Shown here piece by piece: positions 8,281 to 15,821 of a stretch of 39,477 nucleotides of DNA. A program made the position numbers and the translations under genes. A model generated the notes under the pieces. That model was not told the DNA's origin. It ran no database searches and worked only from the letters and a program-made list of their open reading frames with translations. The stretch's first letter is position 1, and each line of letters starts with the position of its first letter. Source of the stretch: Mucilaginibacter sp. Its GTDB lineage: Bacteria > Bacteroidota > Bacteroidia > Sphingobacteriales > Sphingobacteriaceae. Where the stretch lies: NCBI GenBank assembly GCA_025352225.1, contig JANXTT010000056.1, positions 1 to 39,477 on the forward strand, in the 5' to 3' direction.

Positions 8281-9288
8281 TTAAGCCACTGCCGGAACAC
8301 CGATCAAGTGCTTGGCAACTAAGTATTCTGCAATTTGAACCGCGTTTGTAGCAGCACCTTTACGCAAATTGTCTGATACGATCCAGCAATTTAAAGTATT
8401 GGCCTGTGTTTCATCACGACGGATACGCCCAACAAACACTTCGTCCTTTTCGTGGGCATCAAGCGGCATTGGGTATTTAAGGTTGACTATATCATCAGTA
8501 ACAATTACGCCCGGCGATTTTGCCAATAACGCTTTCACTTCTTCCACATCAAAATCTTTTTCGAACTCAATGTTAACCGATTCGGAGTGGCCGCCCATAA
8601 CGGGGATACGAACGGTGGTAGCCGTAACGCGGATACTATCGTCGCCCATAATCTTTTGAGTTTCTTTGATCATTTTCATTTCCTCTTTTGTATATCCGTT
8701 CTCTACAAAAACATCAATTTGAGGTATAACGTTAAGATCGATCTTATATGGATATGCCTTAGGGCCATCAATTCCGTTACGTTCGTTCATTAACTGGTCA
8801 ACCGCTTTAACGCCTGTACCTGTTACCGATTGATAGGTTGATACCACAATACGTTTTATTTTATAAGCATCGTGCAATGGCTTTAATGCCACTACCATTT
8901 GTATGGTTGAGCAATTAGGATTGGCAATGATCTTATCTTCGGCAGTTAATACATTGGCATTAACCTCTGGTACTACCAATTTTTTAGTAGGATCCATACG
9001 CCATGCCGATGAATTATCAACTACCGTTGTACCAACTTCGGCAAAACGTGGCGCATCCACTAAGGAAGTACTCCCTCCGGCCGAAAACAAGGCCAGATCC
9101 GGCTTCATGCTTATCGCTGTGTCCACAGATACAATCTTATACTGCTTGCCCTTATAGGTAATTTCTTTACCAACACTTTTTTCTGATGCTACGGGAATCA
9201 ATTCTGTAACCGGGAAGTTGCGTTCTTCAAGAACCTGCAACATTTTAGTGCCTACTAAGCCAGTGGCACCCACAACTGCGACTTTCAT
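8281..9288 (-). CDS. asd: aspartate-semialdehyde dehydrogenase
   Basis: This 335-residue enzyme reduces aspartyl-phosphate to aspartate semialdehyde with NADPH, the branch point toward lysine/diaminopimelate, methionine and threonine. The N-terminal NADP-binding motif is VGATGLVG (6-13). The phosphate-binding SAGGSTS and NSSAWRMD follow, and the catalytic Cys is C126 in NPNCSTIQ. The active-site His lies in GGHSESV near 235. The ATG at 9288 begins the Rossmann fold (MKVAVVG); the 16 codons upstream are not part of the family. It is monocistronic, with a terminator downstream. Confidence 0.96.
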   Translation of the reverse strand: MKVAVVGATGLVGTKMLQVLEERNFPVTELIPVASEKSVGKEITYKGKQYKIVSVDTAISMKPDLALFSAGGSTSLVDAPRFAEVGTTVVDNSSAWRMDPTKKLVVPEVNANVLTAEDKIIANPNCSTIQMVVALKPLHDAYKIKRIVVSTYQSVTGTGVKAVDQLMNERNGIDGPKAYPYKIDLNVIPQIDVFVENGYTKEEMKMIKETQKIMGDDSIRVTATTVRIPVMGGHSESVNIEFEKDFDVEEVKALLAKSPGVIVTDDIVNLKYPMPLDAHEKDEVFVGRIRRDETQANTLNCWIVSDNLRKGAATNAVQIAEYLVAKHLIGVPAVA

Positions 9289-9421
9289 TTGAACTTTTTT
9301 AGTTAATAAATACTTATTTAATGAACAGAACCGCAAATATGCAAATTTTTCACCTCCTGATAAACAATATTTTGTAAAAAGCCAAGCCTCGGCTAGTGAT
9401 CATTACTTTAAAAATGGGTTA

Positions 9422-9449
9422 ATTGATTCCATTCAATTTTTTAACTTTG
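9422..9449 (+). promoter_or_regulatory. putative promoter of the yebC operon
   Basis: ATTG (9422-9425) and an exact -7 box TAACTTTG (9442-9449) are separated by 16 bases, close to the Bacteroidota arrangement. The predicted start near 9455 would give a leader of about 95 bases containing the inverted repeat at 9512-9534. Confidence 0.45.
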
Positions 9450-9511
9450 CCCTTAACCTGGATAACACAAAAGCATTGACACTTAAATTATCCAAAAACA
9501 AACCATTGACT

Positions 9512-9534
9512 ATGGCCCATCAACAATGGGCCAT
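9512..9534 (+). promoter_or_regulatory. strong hairpin in the yebC leader
   Basis: ATGGCCCAT (9512-9520) and ATGGGCCAT (9526-9534) are perfect 9-base inverted repeats with a CAACA loop. The hairpin ends 15 bases before the yebC ATG and has no U-run, so it is not a terminator. It could mask or position the start, or be an operator. Function is unknown. Confidence 0.5.
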
Positions 9535-9549
9535 TAACACTAACTACAC

Positions 9550-10275
9550 ATGGGAAGAGCATTTGAGTTCCGTAAAGAAAGAAAGTTTAAACGCTGGGCC
9601 AAAATGGCTGTTCAGTTTACCCGTTTGGGGAAAGAAATTGTTATGGCTGTTAAAGATAATGGCCCTAACCCTGATACTAACTCACGGTTAAGAACAGCTA
9701 TCCAAAACTCGAAAGCTGTCAACATGCCTAAAGACAGGGTTGACGCTGCCATTAAACGTGCATCAAATAAAGATGAATCAAACTACGAGGAGCTGGTATA
9801 CGAAGGATATGCCCCGCATGGCGTGCCTGTTTTAGTGGAAACCGCTACTGATAATACAAACCGCACAGTAGCCAATGTGCGTAGCTACTTTACAAAGGTG
9901 GGCGGCACACTAGGTAAAACCGGGTCACTTGATTTTATTTTCAGTCGTAAATCTATTTTTCGCTTTGAACCTGCGGCACATGATCTTGAAGAACTGGAGT
10001 TTGAACTGATAGACGCCGGCTTAGAAGAACTATATATTGAAACTGACGAGAATGGCCATGATATTGCCGTTGCACAAACCGCTTTTGAAGACTTTGGTAA
10101 AATGCAAAAAGCTTTGGAAGAAAAAGGCATAGAAGTAAAATCGGCCAAATTGGAGCGCATAGCACTATCGCATACCGCGGTTACCGAGGAACAGGCTGCC
10201 GATGTAATGAAATTGATTGACCGGCTGGAAGAGGACGATGATGTACAGGCCGTTTATCATAATATGGAAGAATAG
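9550..10275 (+). CDS. yebC: YebC/PmpR-family protein
   Basis: This 241-residue member of the YebC (TACO1/PmpR) family begins MGRAFEFRKERKFKRWAKMA, the Bacteroidota form of the AGHSKW start. It continues with NPDTNSRLRTAIQNSKAVNMPKDRVDAAI, YEGYAPHGVPVLVE-ATDN-NRT and GGTLGKTGSLDFIF. Family members were described as DNA-binding regulators and more recently as ribosome-associated factors that ease translation of difficult stretches. The sequence alone does not tell which role applies. It is first in a three-gene operon with gaps of 2 and 11 bases. Confidence 0.95.
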   Translation: MGRAFEFRKERKFKRWAKMAVQFTRLGKEIVMAVKDNGPNPDTNSRLRTAIQNSKAVNMPKDRVDAAIKRASNKDESNYEELVYEGYAPHGVPVLVETATDNTNRTVANVRSYFTKVGGTLGKTGSLDFIFSRKSIFRFEPAAHDLEELEFELIDAGLEELYIETDENGHDIAVAQTAFEDFGKMQKALEEKGIEVKSAKLERIALSHTAVTEEQAADVMKLIDRLEEDDDVQAVYHNMEE

Positions 10276-10277
10276 TA

Positions 10278-10502
10278 ATGGCAATATTCACTTCGCGTAA
10301 GCAAAAGAAAGACATTAAGGTAACGTTCCAAAAGGAAATGCTTTATGTGGAAATTGATGGAGGTAAGCAGCAGGCTTTCCCTTTAGCCTGGTTTCCGAGG
10401 TTGCAAACCGCGAGTGAAGAAGAAAGGGGCGATTGGGCCTTAACGGCAGGCGGCATTCACTGGAATAAATTAGATCAGGACATTTCAATTAGCGGGTTAT
10501 AA
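10278..10502 (+). CDS. DUF2442 domain protein
   Basis: This 74-residue protein matches the DUF2442 family: FPLAWFPRLQTASEEERGDW in the middle and a terminal GGIHWNKLDQDISISGL. Many DUF2442 proteins are encoded next to DUF4160 proteins in toxin-antitoxin-like pairs, but no such partner is adjacent here. The start lies 2 bases after the yebC stop, so it is co-transcribed and probably coupled. Function is not established. Confidence 0.85.
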   Translation: MAIFTSRKQKKDIKVTFQKEMLYVEIDGGKQQAFPLAWFPRLQTASEEERGDWALTAGGIHWNKLDQDISISGL

Positions 10503-10513
10503 CTTTATTCACA

Positions 10514-11236
10514 ATGACGTTCGAAGAATTCTTCAAAAAGAAAAAGATTGATCTTGATCAGCTTAAAATTGCTGAGCACACGCTTTTTGCTGAATTTAAG
10601 ACCCATTATGAGCAGATGGGCGAGAAGAGTTTTGATCATACCAAAAAGTATTGGTTTAACCAGCTGAGGCGAAAATTTCATACACCGGAAGAACCGAAGG
10701 TTGAAAAAGTAAAAATAGAGAACCCTATCGCTGAACAGACCATTAATGAATCACTTACAGAAAAAGCGGATGCACCTACCGTAAAAGTGGGTTTTAAACC
10801 TAGGTTTAAAGCAGTGCCAACTAGCGCACCTCCCTCAATTGAAAACATTGAACTCAATGAAGAACCTAAAGAAAGTGAGAATATACCAGCTCCTAAATTA
10901 GGTTTCAAACCTAAATTTAAAACTAATGCTGCGTCATTACCTCAAGATCAGCCAACTGATCAAGAGGTAAAAACTGAACCTGCCAAAGCAGCGGATTTGC
11001 CCCCGCCTAAATTGGGCTTTAAGCCAAAGTTTAAAGCCGGCGTCACAACAGCTATGCCTGTAGAAAACACACCTGATTCAGTTGATAAAAACAGTGAGCA
11101 AACTATAATAGAAGATACACCAACCTCAATTATACCTATCGATAACGAGGAGATAGAAAGCAATAAAGCAGAAACAAAGCCAGCTTATAAGCCACGTTTC
11201 CAAATGAAGAATATCAAGCCAAAAACTGACGAATAA
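10514..11236 (+). CDS. repeat protein with GFKPKFK motifs
   Basis: This 240-residue cytoplasmic protein has two parts. Residues 1-60 look folded and basic-aromatic (MTFEEFFKKKKIDLDQL, KSFDHTKKYWFNQLRRKFH). Residues 61-240 are rich in Glu, Pro, Thr and Lys and probably disordered. This tail carries K(V/L)GFKP(R/K)FK at 91-99, 128-136 and 166-174, spaced 37-38 residues, and a shortened YKPRFQ at 225-230. Evenly spaced basic-aromatic motifs on an acidic linker suggest multivalent binding to RNA, the ribosome or a membrane, which is inference. I recall similar hypothetical proteins in Bacteroidota but no assigned function. It sits 11 bases after the DUF2442 gene in the yebC operon. Confidence 0.75.
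   Translation: MTFEEFFKKKKIDLDQLKIAEHTLFAEFKTHYEQMGEKSFDHTKKYWFNQLRRKFHTPEEPKVEKVKIENPIAEQTINESLTEKADAPTVKVGFKPRFKAVPTSAPPSIENIELNEEPKESENIPAPKLGFKPKFKTNAASLPQDQPTDQEVKTEPAKAADLPPPKLGFKPKFKAGVTTAMPVENTPDSVDKNSEQTIIEDTPTSIIPIDNEEIESNKAETKPAYKPRFQMKNIKPKTDE
10784..11203 (+). repeat. four degenerate repeats encoding GFKPKFK
   Basis: Four copies start at about 10784, 10895, 11009 and 11186. Each has a DNA palindrome over its core: GGTTT-T-AAACC, GGTTT-C-AAACC, GGCTT-T-AAGCC and GCTTATAAGC. Copy 1 extends to a perfect 18-base palindrome at 10793-10810. Confidence 0.6.
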
Positions 11237-11248
11237 TTAAGCAGCCTA

Positions 11249-12034
11249 TTATTTACTGTGCGAAAACAACCACGGCAATAATTCGGGTTCGGCAAAAGCG
11301 TCATCCCAACTATTATGCCCATCGTTAGCATACAAAGTAAATTTGGGTTTACCTCCAAAGTGTTGTAAGGCCACTACCATTGCTTCGGAATGTTCTGGCG
11401 GAACATTTTGATCTTTTGCCCCATGAAATATCCATAGTGGGACTTTTTTAGCGTATATTTTTGCATTTTGGGTATTATCGCCGCCGCAAATACTAAATGC
11501 CGCCGCAAATACATTTGGCTTGCGCCTTAGTATTTCAAAAGTACCCATCCCGCCCATTGATAAGCCGCCAACATACACACGGTGTTTGTCTACAAACGGT
11601 TTATCAAGCATGGTACTAACCAAACCCAGCAAAGCACTCATAGATCTGGTTGGTTCGCCACCTACCAAAAAGTTAAATTTTGTTTTGCCGTTAGAGTCCT
11701 CGAATTTTGTATTTGACCAAAAACTGTTGTTGGGGCATTGCGGAAATATAACTATTGCCGGAAATTTTTCCCTGTTTTTTATCTGTAAAAACAACGATGC
11801 ACCATGAACAAGTTGTGCATTGTTATCGTTACCGCGCTCGCCCGAACCATGTAAAACAAAAACCAACGGATACTTTTTTGAAGGGTCAAAATGGTCGGGG
11901 AAAAGTATCCGATAGTTAATTGTATCTGCTTTATGATTAAATGAACCTCGTTCAAACATATTAAGATCCTGTGCTTTTGATAGTGAAGATATAAAAAGCA
12001 ACATTAATATCAAATGAGCTACCTTGTTTTTCAT
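11249..12034 (-). CDS. secreted alpha/beta hydrolase (esterase/phospholipase-like)
   Basis: This 261-residue protein has a signal peptide (MKNKVAHLILMLLFISSLSKAQ). It is an alpha/beta hydrolase of the dienelactone hydrolase/PHB-depolymerase-like group: oxyanion region VFVLHGSGERGND, nucleophile GGLSMGGMGTFEI, acid in FHGAKDQNVPPEHS and a terminal catalytic His in NDGHNSWDDAF. It probably cleaves ester bonds outside the cytoplasm, for example acyl or feruloyl groups on polysaccharides. It is convergent with the yebC operon (12-base gap, no visible terminator) and follows trhO by 33 bases on the same strand. Confidence 0.85.
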   Translation of the reverse strand: MKNKVAHLILMLLFISSLSKAQDLNMFERGSFNHKADTINYRILFPDHFDPSKKYPLVFVLHGSGERGNDNNAQLVHGASLFLQIKNREKFPAIVIFPQCPNNSFWSNTKFEDSNGKTKFNFLVGGEPTRSMSALLGLVSTMLDKPFVDKHRVYVGGLSMGGMGTFEILRRKPNVFAAAFSICGGDNTQNAKIYAKKVPLWIFHGAKDQNVPPEHSEAMVVALQHFGGKPKFTLYANDGHNSWDDAFAEPELLPWLFSHSK

Positions 12035-12067
12035 TAAGTAAAACTACTATTATTATGCCAAAAATTG

Positions 12068-13018
12068 CTAACTATTTTGAAGCTTCTTATTGGCATTAAC
12101 AGGCTGTGGCACTTTAACGTAATAACCTGTACCATCGTAAACGCGCTTGCGCGGATGTTGCTTGCATGGCTCCGAGCAACACCCATCCAATGCGTCTCCG
12201 CAGGCATCACACTGGGTAAAATGCTCATTACACTCGGGATTAGCACAATTTATCATTTTGGCCGTAGTGATACCGCAATTATAACAGGTTGATATTACTA
12301 CTGGGTTCACCGCGTTAACATCAACAGTAAGCCGATTATCAAATACATAACATTTACCTTCAAAATCCTCCCCCCCGGCCTCTTTACCATATTTAATGAT
12401 TCCGCCATGTAATTGATAAACATCTTTAAAGCCTTCGTGCAATAACAGGGCCGATGCCTTTTCGCATTTAATACCGCCTGTACAATAGGTTAGTATCTTT
12501 TTATCTTTAAACTGCGCCAACTCATTGATCTTAGCAGGAAAATCACGAAAGTTGTCGATGTCCAGCGTAACAGCATTTTTAAACCGCCCTACCGAGTGCT
12601 CATAGTTAGAGCGAACATCCAATATCACTACATCGTCACGATCTTTCATCGCCAAAAAATCTTTCGGTTCCAGATGCTTCCCTGTTTGCTTTTGGGGGTC
12701 TATCATATGCGGGTCGCGCAAACCCGAATAAACTATTTCGGATTTATAACGCACATGCATTTTAACAAATGAAGGTTCGTCAACTTCGTCAATTTTAAAA
12801 TCAATGGCGGCAAAGCGTGGGTCTGCATACAAGGTATCCATGTAGGTTTTACAAGATTCCGCCGTACCAGATACGGTACCGTTAAGACCCTCATCTGCCA
12901 CGATGATACGCCCAACCAGGTTTAAGGATTTACAAAATTTAAGATGATCGGCAGCAAATTGCTCCCCATCTGCTATTGTTGAGTAACAATAATAGAGTAA
13001 TGTTTGATAGTTTGCCAT
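12068..13018 (-). CDS. trhO: tRNA uridine-34 hydroxylase (rhodanese family)
   Basis: This 316-residue TrhO (formerly YceA/UPF0176) makes 5-hydroxyuridine at tRNA position 34 using oxygen. The N-terminal acylphosphatase-like domain (about 1-100) has LVGRIIVADEGLNGTVSG. The rhodanese domain (about 115-215) carries LDVRSNYE and the active loop YCTGGIKCEKAS with C179. The C-terminal domain (about 240-290) is Cys-rich (CYNCG, NPECNEHF, CDACG, CCSEPC) and probably binds zinc, as in the family. The ATG at 13018 starts the conserved YQTLLYY. An exact -7 box (TACATTTG, 13065-13058) supports this start over one at 13060. Confidence 0.95.
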   Translation of the reverse strand: MANYQTLLYYCYSTIADGEQFAADHLKFCKSLNLVGRIIVADEGLNGTVSGTAESCKTYMDTLYADPRFAAIDFKIDEVDEPSFVKMHVRYKSEIVYSGLRDPHMIDPQKQTGKHLEPKDFLAMKDRDDVVILDVRSNYEHSVGRFKNAVTLDIDNFRDFPAKINELAQFKDKKILTYCTGGIKCEKASALLLHEGFKDVYQLHGGIIKYGKEAGGEDFEGKCYVFDNRLTVDVNAVNPVVISTCYNCGITTAKMINCANPECNEHFTQCDACGDALDGCCSEPCKQHPRKRVYDGTGYYVKVPQPVNANKKLQNS

Positions 13019-13057
13019 AATGCATTGATACTGCTTCAAACAGCGTTTAATGAATTG

Positions 13058-13065
13058 CAAATGTA
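13058..13065 (-). promoter_or_regulatory. possible -7 element of trhO
   Basis: TACATTTG on the minus strand matches TAnnTTTG exactly and lies 39 bases before the trhO ATG. The -33 region shows only T-rich sequence, so confidence is modest. Confidence 0.4.
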
Positions 13066-13107
13066 AGGAATAAGTTTTAAAAAAAGCTGGAAAGTGGCGG
13101 CTCTAAA

Positions 13108-15570
13108 TTAAAACCCATAATAGATTAATATACCCTGGTTCACTTGTTTGCCACCCATATAAGCTACACCATAATCAAGCCGGAAAAAGAAACGTTGGAT
13201 GCCGATATAATATTCGCTGTAGCTATTATTGCCGGGTTGTGTAAGGTAATTTACACCTACTATTTCGTCTAATTTTAGCTTACGTACCCCGGGTATTTTA
13301 TTAAACAAAAAACCCGAAAAATTATGCTCCGCATGTGCTTCCAAAAAACTATCCCTGCTATAGGTATAATAAGGTAAAAAGTGAAAACTGCCAATTGTGG
13401 GTGTAAATGTAATGCCTACATTACCTTTAAACTGTTTAAAATCCGGATATATAAGAGCATTACTATTGAAAAACTTTCCGGTGCCTACCAAAAATGAGGA
13501 ATGGCCCAGCAAGCCCAATTTAATATTATCCTGAAAAACCTGCAGATCGGCGTAATCATAATCCACATCCGACGATAGTACGTTTTTGACGCCTTTACGA
13601 TAGTTTATTTTGATCTTAGGATATTTATCCGGTTCAAAAAAACGCCCCTCCGGCCTTGTAACATATTCTTCGTCAAAAGTATAAGTGGCAGACAATTTTA
13701 ACGTTACCGCATTATTTTCATTAAACTGCGCAACATCCTCAGTTGGTTTAGTTTCGGCAACCAGGTGGAGCGGATCATTAGCCGTAAAATCTTTCCCATT
13801 TACATCCCTGATCCTAAAAAAAGTAGTGTTAACCAGCGCGTTCCTTTTTGCATATTCTAAATATCCATCCAAAAATAAACCCCGAGCCACTTCGGTTTGT
13901 AAACCAAACCTGGCATACTTTGATTGGTATAACTTTAAAATATTATCCTTAAAAAACAAGGTACTTATCGTATTTACAAACTGGCTAACAGAGGCCTCGC
14001 TATTTAAATCGAAAGCGCTACTGCCTAAATTGCTATAAAATACTGTGCGCGTTGCAGCATTAGAGGTGTAATTGAGTTCAACATTTGCGTTTAATAATTG
14101 ATTTGAAAATCCATACCTAACTTCGGGTGTTATTGAATAACTTTTATTAGAATTGAGTTGCTTATGATATGCTACTTTCATGTCAACACCAAAACCTTCA
14201 ACGGTATTAAAAAACAATGTTTCGTATAGCGGTTTAAATATCAATGTTGTTTTGTTACGACGATTGGTAATAGTATCGCCAAAAAAGGTATAGCTTATGG
14301 GCTCAAATTCGCGGGTTTCTCTTTCTATCGAATCAATATACTTTGTTAATTCATGTTTTTTTAATATGCTATCCTTAAAATCGTAATGGCTTCGTTCCTC
14401 CTTTGTTAAGGGTATAGGGCGGTTGGCCGACCAATAAAGCGAGTCTCTTGTGGTGGTCCCTTTTTCTATCCTGATAATCTCACCATTAAAAAAATGTTTC
14501 GGAAATTTAGGGTCCAGGTTGTAATTACTGTAGTTACCTATAACGTACCCATTATACTTAAACCCCAATACATTACCACTAAAATTAAAAGCAACCGAGG
14601 CCGGTTGCCAAATATCGTCCTTTACGGGAATGTATTGCTGATTTATATTTAAAGTATCCACCAAATTTAAACTGGCTTGTTTGGTAAGGTATAAGTGCGC
14701 GTTATAAATGCGCCAATCGCCTTCAATGATATAGATATTACCTCTAAATACAGGGTCGTGGTCGCGGATGGGGATAACCTGTATCTTATCAATTACTTTC
14801 CCGTTTTCTGTAGCGGTGCCTAATAATTTATAAGTATAGTAACTTAATGCGTTACTGGCTATTGGCGATATAAATCCACGGGGGTTTAAACCCTCAATAT
14901 CAAACATGTTTTTATAAAAATTAATCTGCAGATCGGCGGCGCGGTTAAAGTTGAAGGCGTTGTTATTACCCGCAACTTTGGATGAGATCATGATCTCTTT
15001 AACCCGATTGGGTTGTTGATAATTGAATTTTGATTCAGATTCAGACAGGTATAGTATTCCTTTTTTGTTGGAATCCAGTTGCAGTTCTTTGGCCACGCCC
15101 GCGCTCAACATGCCTTTGGGTGCACTAATTAATTTTTGAACACCTTTGATATAAACATTACAGGAGTATGCTTCAATTTCATTTAAATAATATACGCGCT
15201 TTTTAATAGCATTCCGAATCATATTAAACGCAGGATCTTCGCCTCCCGCAACGGGTTGGATTAATTGATAATCTTCGTATATCAACTTTATATTTTGAAT
15301 ATTGATCTTGTCAGTAATTTCAACAGGGACTGTTTGTTGCTTAAAGCCAATTGCGCGGTAGTTTACATCGTATTTACCTGGCTTCAACCGCAATTGATAT
15401 ACGCCCTTTTCGTTAGCGCTATTCCCCTGAGTTGTACCCTTAATATAAACCGACGCAAACGCGATAGGATTGCCCTGACTATCAGTTATATTACCTGTAA
15501 ATAAAAGTTGTTGCGCAGATAATCCTGAAGCTGTAAAAAGAAAAAAAAACAGTAGTAAAGTCTTGCTCAT
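13108..15570 (-). CDS. outer-membrane DUF5686 protein with carboxypeptidase-regulatory-like domain
   Basis: This 820-residue protein has a signal peptide (residues 1-19, ending GLSAQ). A CarboxypepD_reg-like beta-sandwich (about 22-95) contains GNITDSQGNPIAFASVYIKGT and GVYQLRLKPGKYDV, as found in TonB-dependent receptors. The rest is DUF5686: long alternating beta strands ending with aromatic FFFRLDYGVAYMGG and a final YYGF, typical of an outer-membrane barrel closing on an aromatic residue. Its role is unknown. The family is common in Bacteroidota and I would expect surface transport or anchoring. No SusD or TonB partner is adjacent. Confidence 0.88.
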   Translation of the reverse strand: MSKTLLLFFFLFTASGLSAQQLLFTGNITDSQGNPIAFASVYIKGTTQGNSANEKGVYQLRLKPGKYDVNYRAIGFKQQTVPVEITDKINIQNIKLIYEDYQLIQPVAGGEDPAFNMIRNAIKKRVYYLNEIEAYSCNVYIKGVQKLISAPKGMLSAGVAKELQLDSNKKGILYLSESESKFNYQQPNRVKEIMISSKVAGNNNAFNFNRAADLQINFYKNMFDIEGLNPRGFISPIASNALSYYTYKLLGTATENGKVIDKIQVIPIRDHDPVFRGNIYIIEGDWRIYNAHLYLTKQASLNLVDTLNINQQYIPVKDDIWQPASVAFNFSGNVLGFKYNGYVIGNYSNYNLDPKFPKHFFNGEIIRIEKGTTTRDSLYWSANRPIPLTKEERSHYDFKDSILKKHELTKYIDSIERETREFEPISYTFFGDTITNRRNKTTLIFKPLYETLFFNTVEGFGVDMKVAYHKQLNSNKSYSITPEVRYGFSNQLLNANVELNYTSNAATRTVFYSNLGSSAFDLNSEASVSQFVNTISTLFFKDNILKLYQSKYARFGLQTEVARGLFLDGYLEYAKRNALVNTTFFRIRDVNGKDFTANDPLHLVAETKPTEDVAQFNENNAVTLKLSATYTFDEEYVTRPEGRFFEPDKYPKIKINYRKGVKNVLSSDVDYDYADLQVFQDNIKLGLLGHSSFLVGTGKFFNSNALIYPDFKQFKGNVGITFTPTIGSFHFLPYYTYSRDSFLEAHAEHNFSGFLFNKIPGVRKLKLDEIVGVNYLTQPGNNSYSEYYIGIQRFFFRLDYGVAYMGGKQVNQGILIYYGF

Positions 15571-15697
15571 ATAATTTTTGATACCTGTAAAAGCATAATT
15601 TGGGTAAAAAAGTTTTTATTTGGTAAAGATTGTTTTAAAAATGGTAAATGCGCTGGATATTGGAGGGTATTGATAACTCTAACATGGATAGATTATT

Positions 15698-15705
15698 TAT
15701 ATTTG
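15698..15705 (+). promoter_or_regulatory. possible -7 element of pheS
   Basis: TATATTTG matches TAnnTTTG exactly about 115 bases before the pheS ATG. The nearest TTG box is 25 bases upstream, longer than normal spacing, so the promoter is tentative. Confidence 0.35.
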
Positions 15706-15771
15706 CACCCATTAAGTTTATAATATTATCAAACTGCTCTCCAGTAGTGGCATTAATATTATAAAAGTTAC

Positions 15772-15799
15772 ATTGGTTGGTTTTTCACCGCCCACCAAT
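15772..15799 (+). promoter_or_regulatory. leader hairpin before pheS
   Basis: ATTGGTTGG (15772-15780) can pair with CCCACCAAT (15791-15799) with one mismatch around a 10-base loop, and TTTTC follows. It ends 22 bases before the pheS ATG. A second, AU-rich inverted repeat (TATAATATT near 15719 and AATATTATA near 15755) lies upstream. An attenuator-like switch is possible, but no Phe-rich leader peptide or T-box is visible. Confidence 0.4.
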
Positions 15800-15821
15800 T
15801 TTCAAGAACATTGTACTAAAA

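Noticed and set aside
9476..9691. Frame of 71 codons overlapping yebC
   Set aside because: It is out of frame with yebC over most of its length, starts in the leader hairpin region and has no recognisable family.
12160..12300. Cys-rich tail of TrhO as a gene fusion
   Set aside because: A zinc-binding C-terminal domain is part of the normal TrhO family architecture.
15706..15821. T-box riboswitch before pheS
   Set aside because: No T-box core sequence or specifier stem is present, and such elements are not typical of this phylum.
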